Shown: positions 8,232 through 16,429 of the stretch, piece after piece
Layout: each line of letters starts with the position of its first letter
Position numbering within the stretch: position 1 is the stretch's first letter
Source: UBA1535 sp964371035
GTDB taxonomy: Bacteria > Bacillota > Clostridia > Tissierellales > Sedimentibacteraceae
Direction of reading: 5' to 3'
Length of the DNA: 64,000 nt
Assembly: GCA_964371035.1 (NCBI GenBank)
Contig: CAYJLG010000002.1
Span: forward strand, 62,001-126,000
The notes under the pieces: model-generated
Told to the model about the DNA's origin: nothing
Databases searched by the model: none
The model's input: the letters and a program-made list of their open reading frames with translations, nothing else
Program-made: the position numbers and the translations under genes

Positions 8232-8798
8232 TTAAAGCATCGTTAATCCTTCTAAATTTAGTTCTATTTCTCTCTTAGAAATTCCATCGATTAAGTGATC
8301 TATTAAAACGGTAATATCCATTTCTAGCTCTGTTGCTCCTTGTTGCAATCCTTCTCTGTCAACAGCTTTTGCAAATCCTTTATCTTTAATTTTTTTCTTT
8401 ACAGATTTTGAAGTCATACCTTCCAATTTTTCAGGTCTCACTAGCGCACATGCAATAATAAAGCTTGCCAGTTGATCTACTGCAAACAGAGATTTCGCCA
8501 TGTTTGTTTGTCTATTTTCGTTAGTATCATCACAATGAGCTTTAACAGCTTTGCAAAATTCTTCATCATAGCCTTTATCTATAAGTATATTATATCCAAT
8601 TTCACCATGTTGTTCAGGGTATTTCTGAAAATCAATATCATGTAACAGTCCACAACAGCCCCATTCATTTTTGTCTTCGCCATATACCTCTGCCATCTTA
8701 AGCATTGCAGCTTCAACTATTAAGCAGTGCTTAAAAAGTGATTCTGAATCAACATATTCTCTTAAATCTACCAAAACTTTTTCACGTGTTAGCTCCAT
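8232..8798 (-). CDS. HD domain protein (putative metal-dependent phosphohydrolase)
   Basis: A 188-aa single-domain HD protein. The metal ligands can be read directly: His24 (KHCLIVE), His53-Asp54 (GLLHDIDF), His88 (AHCD) and Asp108 (AVDQL). It belongs to the small HDIG-like group that is often annotated only as hydrolase. Substrates in the superfamily are nucleotides or cyclic nucleotides; nothing in the sequence decides between them. It lies upstream of and co-directional with the AI-2E-type transporter. The start is ATG 8798, with a purine-rich region containing AGAGG upstream. Confidence 0.85.
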   Translation of the reverse strand: MELTREKVLVDLREYVDSESLFKHCLIVEAAMLKMAEVYGEDKNEWGCCGLLHDIDFQKYPEQHGEIGYNILIDKGYDEEFCKAVKAHCDDTNENRQTNMAKSLFAVDQLASFIIACALVRPEKLEGMTSKSVKKKIKDKGFAKAVDREGLQQGATELEMDITVLIDHLIDGISKREIELNLEGLTML

Positions 8799-8909
8799 TT
8801 TCTCTACCTCTTTAAATCGATTTTATTTACTTAATTACTATATCAAACATTAATAGTTAATGCAATAAATTTATACATCTTTTTCGATTTAAATAGTTTC
8901 TTACTGTTA

Positions 8910-9557
8910 CTATTCTAATAATTCATACATTTGTTCCATGAGAGTATAATCCATCTGTCCTACCCATCCTGTAACAATTTCACCTTCCGCGTTAACGCCT
9001 AGAGTTGTAGGAAAGCTACTAATTCCATATGTAGCCGCTACATGACCATCTTCATCAAGCAATATTTTGCCTGTTATATCATTTTCTGCAACAAAATCTT
9101 TAACTGCATCGCTTGATTCCATTACGTCTACATATAAAATGACTAAATCTTCTTTATATTCCTCTTCAAGTTTTGCAAAATCAGGCATTTCTATGATACA
9201 ATATGGACACCAAGTTGCCCAGAAATTAATGATTACTTTTTTACCAAGATAATCACTAAGGCTTACTGTGTTCCCCTCTAAATCTTCAAGTGAAAAATCT
9301 ACAGCCATTAATGGTTCATCGTCTTCGTCTTCATCTTCGTCTTCATCTTCATCTTCATCTTCGTCTTCATCTTCGTCTTCATCTATTACATTTTTACTAT
9401 CTTGTGTATCTGCCGTATTTTCATTTTCTTTAGTATTTTCAGCTTCAACGCTATTTTCTGTATCTTCCTTAATATTATCATCTGATACTGAATCTGTCTC
9501 TGAACAAGCTGATAACATAAGCATAGCAATCACTATTAGACTAATTAATTTTTTCAT
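8910..9557 (-). CDS. TlpA/ResA-like thioredoxin-fold lipoprotein with Asp-Glu linker
   Basis: A 215-aa lipoprotein. Signal peptide with lipobox LSAC (Cys18), then an acidic linker including an uninterrupted Asp/Glu tract at residues 59-79, then an AhpC/TSA-Redoxin domain with FWATWCPYC (Cys115, Cys118) and a conserved SFPTT (cis-Pro) near 180. It is an extracytoplasmic membrane-tethered thiol-disulfide reductase. It lies 13 bp downstream of ccdA, which would supply electrons across the membrane. The likely function is reductive repair of exported cysteine proteins or peroxide-related reduction; c-type cytochrome maturation genes are not seen. GGAGG lies 4 bp before the ATG. Confidence 0.92.
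   Translation of the reverse strand: MKKLISLIVIAMLMLSACSETDSVSDDNIKEDTENSVEAENTKENENTADTQDSKNVIDEDEDEDEDEDEDEDEDEDEDDEPLMAVDFSLEDLEGNTVSLSDYLGKKVIINFWATWCPYCIIEMPDFAKLEEEYKEDLVILYVDVMESSDAVKDFVAENDITGKILLDEDGHVAATYGISSFPTTLGVNAEGEIVTGWVGQMDYTLMEQMYELLE
9321..9383 (-). repeat. In-frame GAy/GAr codon repeat coding an Asp-Glu tract
   Basis: A 63-bp low-complexity run of alternating GAT/GAC and GAA codons inside the TlpA-like lipoprotein gene (residues 59-79). The units are multiples of 3 and 6 bp, so slippage would change tract length without a frameshift. On the opposite strand it creates a false poly-Ser reading frame. Confidence 0.9.
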
Positions 9558-9570
9558 AATACCTCCATCT

Positions 9571-10260
9571 TTACAATAACCAACTGTTTAATATAATCAA
9601 TTTATTAAACATAATTAAAATACCAAGTATAATTATTAAGACGCCACCTATTCTATTAATGTAAACACTAAATTTTTCTACTTTCACAATGTTTTGTTCA
9701 AATTTATCTAACACAAATGAAACGAGTATAAACGGAATAGCAAAACCCGCTGAATACACTAATAAAAGTGAAACCCCATATCCATATGTATTTTGATTAG
9801 CTGCTAAAAACAATATTGAGCCTAAAACTGCTCCAATACATGGTGTCCAACCTATCGAAATAGCCATCCCCATAAAAATTGAATTTAAAAAACCACCTTT
9901 TTTAGGTGCCCTTATTCTATTGGCGAAGTTGAAAAATTCCAACTTTATTACACCCAATAAACTAAGTCCTAATATTACCATAAATCCACCACTTATAACT
10001 CTAAAAATCCCTAAATTTTTTGAAATGAAAGTTCCAAGTGCGGAAGCTGCAGCGCCTAGTGCAACAAATATTATTGTAAATCCTAAAATGAATCCTAACG
10101 TAGCAATCATAACCTTGAATCTGCTTTTTCCCGATTTATCGTCGATTGAAACTCCTGCGATATACGCAATATATGCAGGTATAAGTGGCAAGATACAAGG
10201 TGAAAAAAAAGATGTTACTCCTGCTACAAAAGCGATTGGAAGAGATACATCAACACCCAT
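9571..10260 (-). CDS. ccdA: Cytochrome c biogenesis / thiol electron-transfer protein CcdA
   Basis: A 229-aa CcdA/DsbD-beta family protein with six membrane segments. It carries the two redox cysteines in the expected places: Cys22 in FFSPCILPLIPAY and Cys141 in IGWTPCIGAVLGS. It moves reducing equivalents from cytoplasmic thioredoxin to extracytoplasmic thiol reductases. The immediate downstream partner, the TlpA-like lipoprotein at 8910-9557, is the obvious acceptor, and ispE lies 27 bp upstream on the same strand, so the three genes probably share a transcript. Length and motifs are standard. Confidence 0.93.
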   Translation of the reverse strand: MGVDVSLPIAFVAGVTSFFSPCILPLIPAYIAYIAGVSIDDKSGKSRFKVMIATLGFILGFTIIFVALGAAASALGTFISKNLGIFRVISGGFMVILGLSLLGVIKLEFFNFANRIRAPKKGGFLNSIFMGMAISIGWTPCIGAVLGSILFLAANQNTYGYGVSLLLVYSAGFAIPFILVSFVLDKFEQNIVKVEKFSVYINRIGGVLIIILGILIMFNKLIILNSWLL

Positions 10261-10287
10261 AACATTATCACCATCCTTTACTAAAAT

Positions 10288-11145
10288 TTATCTAGCTAAT
10301 GTTTTTACAAAAAATGTGTCTTTAAAAATTCTACTCATTATATTATATGCCCCATTTGCAGAATTATAATCAGGAAAAAAACCAAATATCGCTGAACCAC
10401 TACCTGTCATGAGTGAAGAAATGGCTCCAAGCGCTAAAAATTGTTCTTTTATGTCAACTATTGAAGGTTCCATTTCGATCGCAGGAATCTCCAATGCGTT
10501 GTAAACACTTAAACACACATTTTCGTATTTTTTTGCTTTAAGAAAACTTAAGAAATCGCAGTTTTTTTGTACATTATAATTTTTTGGTGTCAATTTGCTA
10601 TATGCTTTAGGAGTTGAGATGCCAAATTCAGGTTTAACAATAACAATATTTTGCCAGATAAACGGAGTGAGTTTTGTTATCTTTTCACCTATCCCTTCAC
10701 ATAAACAAGTTCCACCTACAATGCAAAACGGAACATCTGCTCCAATTTCGACTCCAATTCCACACATTTCTTCGATATTCATATTTAAGTTCCATAAGTC
10801 ATTTAAAAGTTTAATAACCGATGCCGCATTTGAGCTTCCTCCTCCAAGTCCTGCTTCAGAAGGAATTTTCTTATTTATGATAATTTTCACACCTTCAGTA
10901 ATTGAAAATTTATCTTTAATTAATTTTGCTGCTTTGTAGCACGTGTTTTTTTCATCGCAAGGCACATTTTTATCATCACAACAGATGCTTATTCCTTCAG
11001 ATGTTTCTTCAACTATAATTTCGTCATACAAGTCTATTTCTTGCATAACAGAAACTATGTCATGATACCCATCTTTTCTTTTACCAGTTACTTCTAAAAA
11101 CAAGTTTAATTTCGCATTTGAATTCATTTTCATATATTTAACCAT
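10288..11145 (-). CDS. ispE: 4-diphosphocytidyl-2-C-methyl-D-erythritol kinase
   Basis: A 285-aa GHMP kinase that phosphorylates CDP-methylerythritol in the non-mevalonate isoprenoid pathway. Visible motifs: catalytic Lys12 in the AKLNLFLEV strand, the ATP-binding loop SEAGLGGGSSNAAS (residues 96-109), the catalytic Asp137 in GADVPFCIVGGT, and a C-terminal TGSGSAIFG loop. The length is as expected. AAGGAGA precedes the ATG at 11145. It is the first gene of the ispE-ccdA-tlpA-like run. The organism therefore uses the MEP pathway. Confidence 0.95.
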   Translation of the reverse strand: MVKYMKMNSNAKLNLFLEVTGKRKDGYHDIVSVMQEIDLYDEIIVEETSEGISICCDDKNVPCDEKNTCYKAAKLIKDKFSITEGVKIIINKKIPSEAGLGGGSSNAASVIKLLNDLWNLNMNIEEMCGIGVEIGADVPFCIVGGTCLCEGIGEKITKLTPFIWQNIVIVKPEFGISTPKAYSKLTPKNYNVQKNCDFLSFLKAKKYENVCLSVYNALEIPAIEMEPSIVDIKEQFLALGAISSLMTGSGSAIFGFFPDYNSANGAYNIMSRIFKDTFFVKTLAR

Positions 11146-11258
11146 AATACTTCTCCTTGAAATTATGTATAATTATAGTTTATCATGTAATTCTAGGAAT
11201 TTAAAGAAAAAAATAGTGACAAGCATTATTTTTTGTGATATCATCTAGGCATATTAAA

Positions 11259-11351
11259 AACAGAGTAGATGAGATGCGTGAAGTGTTAAGAGATGGGAGG
11301 TCGCTCTTAAACGAAGGGTTATACCTGCGATATCTTGTCGCTTCCGCTGTT
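11259..11351 (+). promoter_or_regulatory. Tetrahydrofolate (THF, folT) riboswitch
   Basis: The sequence follows the THF-I riboswitch consensus block by block: GAGTAGAT (11263-11270), GCGTGAAGTG, GATGGGAGGTCG, ACGAAGG, then TGCGATATCTTG and TTCCGCT at the 3' side. AACAG (11259-11263) pairs with CTGTT (11347-11351) to close P1. It lies 57 bp before the start of an ECF folate-transporter S component, the classic target. Just downstream, GCGGAAG (11378-11384) can pair with CTTCCGC (11341-11347) of the aptamer, a plausible ligand-dependent switch ahead of the GGAGG site. Confidence 0.9.
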
Positions 11352-11408
11352 AAGTTTATTTTAAAAATTAACTATTTGCGGAAGTATTGCTTATTTTATG
11401 GAGGTTTT

Positions 11409-12185
11409 ATGAAAAGTAATACTTTTTCTTTGTCAAAAAAAATGACAGTCGCTAACTTGACTAGGGCTGCAATTTTGACATCTTTAGGACTGGCTCTTAA
11501 TCTAATTTTAATCATTAGTATTCCAGTCGCAGGTTTTAGTGCAATTAAATTAACTTTTTCCCCAGCAGTAGTAATGATTACAGGCATAATCTGCGGACCA
11601 TTTGCAGGTTTTGCATCTGGTGCAATAATCGATTTATTCACTGCAACAATAAGGCCTATAGGCGCATATGTTCCAATTTTTACAATAGTCGCAGGGCTTC
11701 CTGGATTTTTTTCTTGGTTTTTTTATAGACTTTTTAAATCTAGAAATCTAAATTATGACGTGATAAATGCAGTTTTTATCTTACTTCTATCTTTTGGTTG
11801 CGTATTAGGAGTTGCTTCAAAAGAACTTCTGACATTTGAACAAAACTGGATTTACTACAGCGGTCAACCTATAAACATTATTTTCATAATAGGTTTTATT
11901 GTACTAGTTTGCGCGTTCATTGCAATTCCTAAAATTATCACTTCTAAATTTAACTTAAACACAAAAACTAATAAAATTTTAACAATCGTCAGTATTTCTC
12001 AAATTTTGACTTCTATACTAATTAATACATATTTTATCTCTGCAATTTACGGAATTGATATTATAGTATTACTACCATTTAGAGTTATTACTAATTTTGT
12101 TACTATCCCTATCTATACAATAGTCGTGTCTGTGATATTAGAAACTTTGGATAAAAGATTTAAACTTAATATTAGTGATAAATAA
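11409..12185 (+). CDS. folT: ECF transporter S component, probably folate-specific (FolT)
   Basis: A 258-aa membrane protein with about six hydrophobic segments and the ECF S-component start LTRAAILTSLGLALNLIL followed by ITGIICGPFAGFASGAIIDL. The start is ATG 11409 with GGAGG 5 bp upstream; the open frame extends upstream to 11235, but that part is the riboswitch. FolT binds folate and works with a shared EcfAA'T energising module that is not in this window. The THF riboswitch at 11259-11351 gives the substrate assignment. It is somewhat longer than the usual 170-200 aa, with an extra C-terminal hydrophobic segment. Expression should fall when reduced folate is plentiful. Confidence 0.85.
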   Translation: MKSNTFSLSKKMTVANLTRAAILTSLGLALNLILIISIPVAGFSAIKLTFSPAVVMITGIICGPFAGFASGAIIDLFTATIRPIGAYVPIFTIVAGLPGFFSWFFYRLFKSRNLNYDVINAVFILLLSFGCVLGVASKELLTFEQNWIYYSGQPINIIFIIGFIVLVCAFIAIPKIITSKFNLNTKTNKILTIVSISQILTSILINTYFISAIYGIDIIVLLPFRVITNFVTIPIYTIVVSVILETLDKRFKLNISDK

Positions 12186-12196
12186 TTTTAGCCTAT

Positions 12197-12234
12197 AAAA
12201 AAATGGGGAACATCTATGATGTAACCCATTTTTT
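12197..12234. terminator. Bidirectional terminator
   Basis: AAAAAATGGG and CCCATTTTTT form a 10-bp stem with a long loop and T-runs on both strands, between the converging folT and nitroreductase genes. Confidence 0.8.
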
Positions 12235-12246
12235 ATTTTGTAATAT

Positions 12247-13098
12247 TTATATTTTACAGTATCCTATAACTACATAGTCTGATGGAATATTGAAATTCCT
12301 ATCTGCTTTTTCTAGTTTCCATTCTATATCAACATAAGTTTTGTCAGCAACTACTTCGAAATGTAGCATTATTATACCTGCATCGATTTTATTTATATCT
12401 GTTTCATCAGTTTTTACAGTTAATACTATAATATCATCATCTAGCACAAATCGCCAAGGTTGTTTATTCACAGCTGAAGGAGCTAAGCCAGCATAATGGA
12501 ATGCATCTAATAATGCTCTATTTTCTAATGTGTCAATATCAGCATTTTGTCCCCAGTTTTTAAAATATACGATTTCTTCAACAGCAAGTCTATCCGAAAC
12601 ATTGTCTTCTACTCTAGCTAATTTAGATTTTGATTCATTTGCGCCTATTTTTGGAATGTTAATCATCTTTGTTTTATTATTATCATAACCTAATGCAATC
12701 AATGCAACTACTTCGCGAGTAGAGTCAATATCTAATATGTCTTTAACAAGATCGCTATCTTCTACTATTAACCAACAAGAATCTATCTTTAAACTTTCTG
12801 CCTTTAATATGAAATGTTCACCTATATATCCGATGTTTTCTCTGTAAAAATCCTTTTTTTCCGATAATAGCAATGCATATGCAGGCGCATCAATCATAAA
12901 TCCTCTATATCCAACTTTGCCATTCAACTTATCAAATATTTTGTTGTCGTAAAAAATAATTTCAGTATCTATATCTTTTACTAGTTTCTTACTGTCGTAA
13001 AAAAAAGATTTTAGCTCTTCGATTTGTTCCACTTTTAATGTGTTTTTCTTGTAGTTTCTTACCGATTTTCTACCAACAATTAATTTTTTATAATCCAT
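12247..13098 (-). CDS. Nitroreductase family protein (TM1586-type)
   Basis: A 283-aa protein built as two nitroreductase-like halves. The N-terminal half begins YKKLIVGRKSVRNYKK, with the Arg-Ser-x-Arg FMN-binding start, and the second half has HYAGLAPSAVNKQPWRFVLDD. This layout matches the TM1586/PF14512 nitroreductases, which bind FMN and reduce nitro or quinone compounds with NAD(P)H; the physiological substrate is unknown. Its start overlaps the end of the GIY-YIG gene by 19 bp, so it is the third gene of a translationally coupled operon. Confidence 0.85.
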   Translation of the reverse strand: MDYKKLIVGRKSVRNYKKNTLKVEQIEELKSFFYDSKKLVKDIDTEIIFYDNKIFDKLNGKVGYRGFMIDAPAYALLLSEKKDFYRENIGYIGEHFILKAESLKIDSCWLIVEDSDLVKDILDIDSTREVVALIALGYDNNKTKMINIPKIGANESKSKLARVEDNVSDRLAVEEIVYFKNWGQNADIDTLENRALLDAFHYAGLAPSAVNKQPWRFVLDDDIIVLTVKTDETDINKIDAGIIMLHFEVVADKTYVDIEWKLEKADRNFNIPSDYVVIGYCKI

Positions 13099-13370
13099 AA
13101 ATCCTCCATTTGCTTAAGTTTTTCTGGTTTTTGCTTATTAATTAATTCAATTTTTTTTAATCGTGACAACTTTTTTATCTCATGTTCTCTACTCAAAGCT
13201 TCTTCTTTTGAACACATTATTTCAAAATATCTTATAACTACAGGAGTTCGTCCCCTAGTATATTTTGCTCCTTTTTTTTCATTATGCATCTTCAATCGTT
13301 TCTTTAAATCGACAGCATAACCTGTATACAATGAACTGTCTGAACACTCTAGGATGTAAACATAACACAT
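13080..13370 (-). CDS. GIY-YIG nuclease superfamily protein (UPF0213/YhbQ type)
   Basis: A 96-aa single-domain GIY-YIG protein with YVYILECSDSSLYTGYAVDL at the N-terminus (the GIY and YTG elements), a conserved Arg in LKKRLKMHN, and the downstream Glu in CSKEEALSREHEIKKL. Stand-alone members of this size are widespread, and their role, presumably in DNA repair or nucleic-acid processing, is poorly defined. Its ATG shares one base with the stop of the kinase-like gene (13370) and its end overlaps the nitroreductase start, so all three are one operon. Confidence 0.9.
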   Translation of the reverse strand: MCYVYILECSDSSLYTGYAVDLKKRLKMHNEKKGAKYTRGRTPVVIRYFEIMCSKEEALSREHEIKKLSRLKKIELINKQKPEKLKQMEDLWIIKN

Positions 13371-14035
13371 TATATTATTTCCTCTGCAATTCTACAAATA
13401 ATACTCTTGACGCAATCTTGATTTAGTTTAAGCTTTCTTCTTGATATAATAGCGTATAATTCCCGTTTAAATTCATTCACAAGCTTTGTCGGATTCAAGT
13501 TGAAATTGATAGTAAAAATATGTAATAAATCATTTATGAATCCGTATTTCCAATCTGTTGCAATCGGATTATAAGTTATGATATATGCTAATAATTTTCC
13601 AATATCGGTTTCTAAGCTACCTTCTTTACACATTTCAAAATCAATACCATATACAATATTGTCTCTTATCAAAAAATTTCTTAGATTTACGTCATTAAGT
13701 ATGTACTGCTTACCATAATACTCTAATGTTGTCTCATAAAATTTTCTAAAAAAACTCAACAGCTGTATGATCATATAATGATAATCTGAACTATTGTTTT
13801 TTTCTTCCGATTCTAACCAATCCAAAAAAGTCAAATCACCAAGATCTTCAAGAACAATTTCATCATTATTAACTGAAATGATTTTGGGAACTTTAACTTT
13901 TCTTCGTAACAACATCTCAAGTATTGCAGTTTCGGTAGTCATAAAAACTCTATTATTAAATTTCTTTAACACATATGAATTAGCATCATTTGAAAATCTA
14001 AAAACTGAATTTCTTTTACTGTATAATTTTTCCAT
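13370..14035 (-). CDS. Small protein-kinase-like fold phosphotransferase
   Basis: A 221-aa protein with a degenerate kinase fold. IVLEDLGDLTFLDWL resembles the hinge, YILNDVNLRNFLI stands for the catalytic loop (Asp and Asn of the HxDxxxxN pattern are kept, the His is not) and YGIDFEMC for the metal-binding DFG-like motif. It resembles RIO/Kdo-kinase/aminoglycoside phosphotransferase-type enzymes, without enough identity to pick one. It is the first gene of the kinase/GIY-YIG/nitroreductase operon and starts just left of the large AT-rich intergenic region. Substrate unknown. Confidence 0.7.
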   Translation of the reverse strand: MEKLYSKRNSVFRFSNDANSYVLKKFNNRVFMTTETAILEMLLRRKVKVPKIISVNNDEIVLEDLGDLTFLDWLESEEKNNSSDYHYMIIQLLSFFRKFYETTLEYYGKQYILNDVNLRNFLIRDNIVYGIDFEMCKEGSLETDIGKLLAYIITYNPIATDWKYGFINDLLHIFTINFNLNPTKLVNEFKRELYAIISRRKLKLNQDCVKSIICRIAEEII

Positions 14036-14154
14036 CTCGCACCTAGTATAACAAAAAAGTAATAGATAACTATTATATAATTTTTCGAGATGATTTTCAA
14101 TAGTAGATTGAAAAAAAATTTTTGAATAAATATAATACGAAATTTCATCAACAA

Positions 14155-14310
14155 CTGTTCACAACCTGTGGACAAATTAAACCTAAAAATAGTGCTATTT
14201 ATCAAAAAATAAAAAAAATGCAATTTTTCTAAAAAAACTGTTGACAACTTCTCTGTCTAATTTTACAAATTTCTTAGTTGTGCACAATTTTGTCAACAGG
14301 TGTTGACAAC
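14155..14310. other. Cluster of DnaA-box-like sites in an AT-rich, gene-free region (origin-like)
   Basis: The gene-free stretch 14036-14817 has at least six 9-mers close to TTATCCACA: CTGTTCACA (14155), TTGTCCACA (minus, 14167-14175), TTGTCAACA-type (14239-14247, 14290-14298, 14301-14309) and the palindrome TTGTGCACAA (14278-14287). Two perfect or near-perfect inverted pairs stand out: TGTTCACA...TGTGGACA and TGTCAACA-GG-TGTTGACA. Very A/T-rich DNA follows (14311-14580). Genes to the left run leftward and genes to the right run rightward. This fits an origin or DnaA-titration site, or an operator for a regulator with a TGTTGACA half-site. No dnaA, dnaN or rpmH is in the window. Confidence 0.4.
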
Positions 14311-14579
14311 TTTACTATTATTCGAACGTATATTTGTCAATTTTTTTTTCATGTCTTTTTTGTAATATTTCAGGTTAAATATTAAGAAATCGTTAAGAAG
14401 AAATTAATTTTTTATATAAAAAAAGTTCTTGCAAAATTTTGTTTTTATAATTATGCATATTGTTTTGTTTTGTGAATTTTTTATTCAAATATTCTTTGCT
14501 TTAAAAATCAGATTTTTTGATTTTCCCTAATTTTTCAACATTTCGCAATTTTTTTCCAGGGTTCAATGTGTTTTGTCAT

Positions 14580-14686
14580 GTAATATTATTCGCAGGGTGC
14601 ATGTGAAAAACAATAAAAATGGAAGTCTTAGTGGGACAGATTTTATTATTTTTTCCGTTAAATCTTAATTAACTATGAATTGTAAC
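14580..14686 (-). mobile_element. Decayed copy of the MITE family
   Basis: Read on the minus strand, the right edge GTTACAATTCATAG (14686-14673) is the family terminal repeat with two changes. A 22-bp block at 14635-14656 is identical, in reverse complement, to 1760-1781 and 36701-36722. The other edge, GTAATATTATTCGCAG from 14580, is a degenerate terminal repeat, and the adjoining inner sequence resembles the right arm of copy 1. No target duplication is recognisable, which fits an old insertion. Confidence 0.55.
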
Positions 14687-14725
14687 AATGAAAAAAATAA
14701 CTTTAATTTTTTTCTAAGTTTTTTG

Positions 14726-14754
14726 TTTACTTTTTTCATCTATGGATATAAAAT
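14726..14754 (+). promoter_or_regulatory. Probable promoter of the rocB-like operon
   Basis: TTTACT (14726-14731), a 17-bp spacer and TAAAAT (14749-14754), 63 bp before the ATG at 14818, at the end of the 780-bp gene-free region. Confidence 0.5.
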
Positions 14755-14817
14755 TATAAATAAAGAAATATTATTTTTTGAAATGTTAAAAATATAACAT
14801 TCATAAACGAGGCGAAA

Positions 14818-16425
14818 ATGAAAAAATCTATACGCGAAATGTTTTATGAGCTCGTTGCTATTCAGAGTGATACGGGCACTTCTATGGAATCAAACGTAGC
14901 TAAACATATGCTATCTATAATTAGTAAAGATACATATTTTAAGGAAAACCCAGAAAATTTTGGCGAATTTATTGGTAATGATCCTTTGAAAAGACCTGTT
15001 ATTTGGGCGCTTAGAAAAGGAAAATCTAAAAAAACCTTAATTCTTACAGGACACTATGATTGTGTTGAAATAAATTCTTATGGCAATTTGAAAGAATTTG
15101 CGTTAAACCCTAGTGAACTAAAGAAAAGACTTAAAAAGCTAAATCTTAGAAAAGCGGTAAAGATGGATTTAGATAATGATGATTGGATTTTTGGCAGAGG
15201 CGTAAATGACATGAAAGCTGGCCTTGCAATCAATTTGTATAAACTTCTAAATACATATAACGATGATGTAAATATTTTGTTTCTGGCAGTTCATGATGAA
15301 GAAAATCTTTCGTCTGGAATGCGACAAAGTATCACTTTGCTCAATCAGCTTAAAGATAGTTTTGATCTGAACTATGATCTTTTAGTATTAACAGAGCCTT
15401 GTGTCGGCATCAAAAGTGACGAATACAAAGTTTCCACAGGCACTGTAGGTAAAATTTTGCCAGTGATTGTTGCAAAAGGTCAAATTTCCCACGGAAGTGA
15501 AGTTATGTCGGGATTAAATTCATCGTTTATTATTTCAAAGATTGTTGAAAACATAGAGCTTAACTACACACTGTGCTCAAGCGATATGGGAGTTGTAACA
15601 CAGCCGCCAACTGTTTTATACTCCAGAGATTTAAAGGAAATATACGACGTATCTGTTCCTGAATTTAGTGCAGCATATTTTAATTATCAGTTCTTAAAAG
15701 ATACGAATACTTCTGAAATATTGCAAAAACTACTTTCTATTTGTAAACGTTCAGTAAAAGAAGTATTACGAAAATATGATTCTACTTTTGATTATCTGCT
15801 AAAGCATAATTTTATTTCACCTGAACGAAAAAGAGAATACGACCCATTAGTAATCTCATATAGTGAATTAGAAGGCATTGCAGCTGAAAACAACGAAAAT
15901 TATGTCTCCTTAAAAAAGGCTTATTTTAAAAAAATGCAACAACAAGTTGTTAGTGGAAAGATCAATTTGCAAGAAGCAGGTATACGAACCATCAAAAAAA
16001 CTATAGAATTATCTAAACTAAATCGACCTGTAATCGTAGTAGGATTTGTACCACCTTATTACCCTTCAGTAAAAAACCAAGGCGAGTTAGATAAATATGT
16101 TAAATGCATTGAAACTGTTTTATCAAAGCAATTCAAGTTAAAACTAACTAATGAACCATATTTTTTAGGTATTTGTGATATTAGCTATACTAATTGTACC
16201 GATATTAAAAATGAAAAAGAAATAATGTCAAACATGGTAGTCCAAAATTCAACATATAATATCGATTTTAAACAAATACAAAAACTTAATATACCATCAA
16301 TGGTAGTTGGCCCAAGAGGTAAAGATTATCATACTATGGTAGAGCGCGTTTTTATGAAAGATGTTGAACACACAGTTCCGTCACTGATTGATGCTCTAAT
16401 TTTAAAAATAGCAATGGGAGAATAA
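14818..16425 (+). CDS. rocB: M20 family peptidase, RocB-like
   Basis: A 535-aa zinc-dependent M20 metallopeptidase of the RocB subgroup. Metal-site motifs: His79-x-Asp81 in LTGHYDCVE, Asp131 in GRGVNDMKAG, and Glu161-Glu162 in AVHDEEN; the C-terminal His is in GPRGKDYHTMVER. RocB is encoded in arginine-catabolism operons of Bacillus and is thought to cleave an arginine-related peptide or amide; its exact reaction is not settled. The NhaC-type antiporter starts 4 bp after the stop, so the two are co-translated and suggest uptake and hydrolysis of a basic amino-acid derivative. GAGGCG precedes the ATG. Confidence 0.88.
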   Translation: MKKSIREMFYELVAIQSDTGTSMESNVAKHMLSIISKDTYFKENPENFGEFIGNDPLKRPVIWALRKGKSKKTLILTGHYDCVEINSYGNLKEFALNPSELKKRLKKLNLRKAVKMDLDNDDWIFGRGVNDMKAGLAINLYKLLNTYNDDVNILFLAVHDEENLSSGMRQSITLLNQLKDSFDLNYDLLVLTEPCVGIKSDEYKVSTGTVGKILPVIVAKGQISHGSEVMSGLNSSFIISKIVENIELNYTLCSSDMGVVTQPPTVLYSRDLKEIYDVSVPEFSAAYFNYQFLKDTNTSEILQKLLSICKRSVKEVLRKYDSTFDYLLKHNFISPERKREYDPLVISYSELEGIAAENNENYVSLKKAYFKKMQQQVVSGKINLQEAGIRTIKKTIELSKLNRPVIVVGFVPPYYPSVKNQGELDKYVKCIETVLSKQFKLKLTNEPYFLGICDISYTNCTDIKNEKEIMSNMVVQNSTYNIDFKQIQKLNIPSMVVGPRGKDYHTMVERVFMKDVEHTVPSLIDALILKIAMGE

Positions 16426-16429
16426 TAAA

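Noticed and set aside
9318..9384. Possible CRISPR-like or tandem regulatory repeat
   Set aside because: It is a simple codon repeat in frame with no spacers; no CRISPR array or cas gene was seen anywhere.
9268..9579. Poly-Ser reading frame opposite the TlpA-like gene
   Set aside because: It is the complement of the Asp-Glu codon repeat and has no start context.
11235..11408. N-terminal extension of the folT reading frame
   Set aside because: The segment is the THF riboswitch and leader; GGAGG directly precedes ATG 11409.
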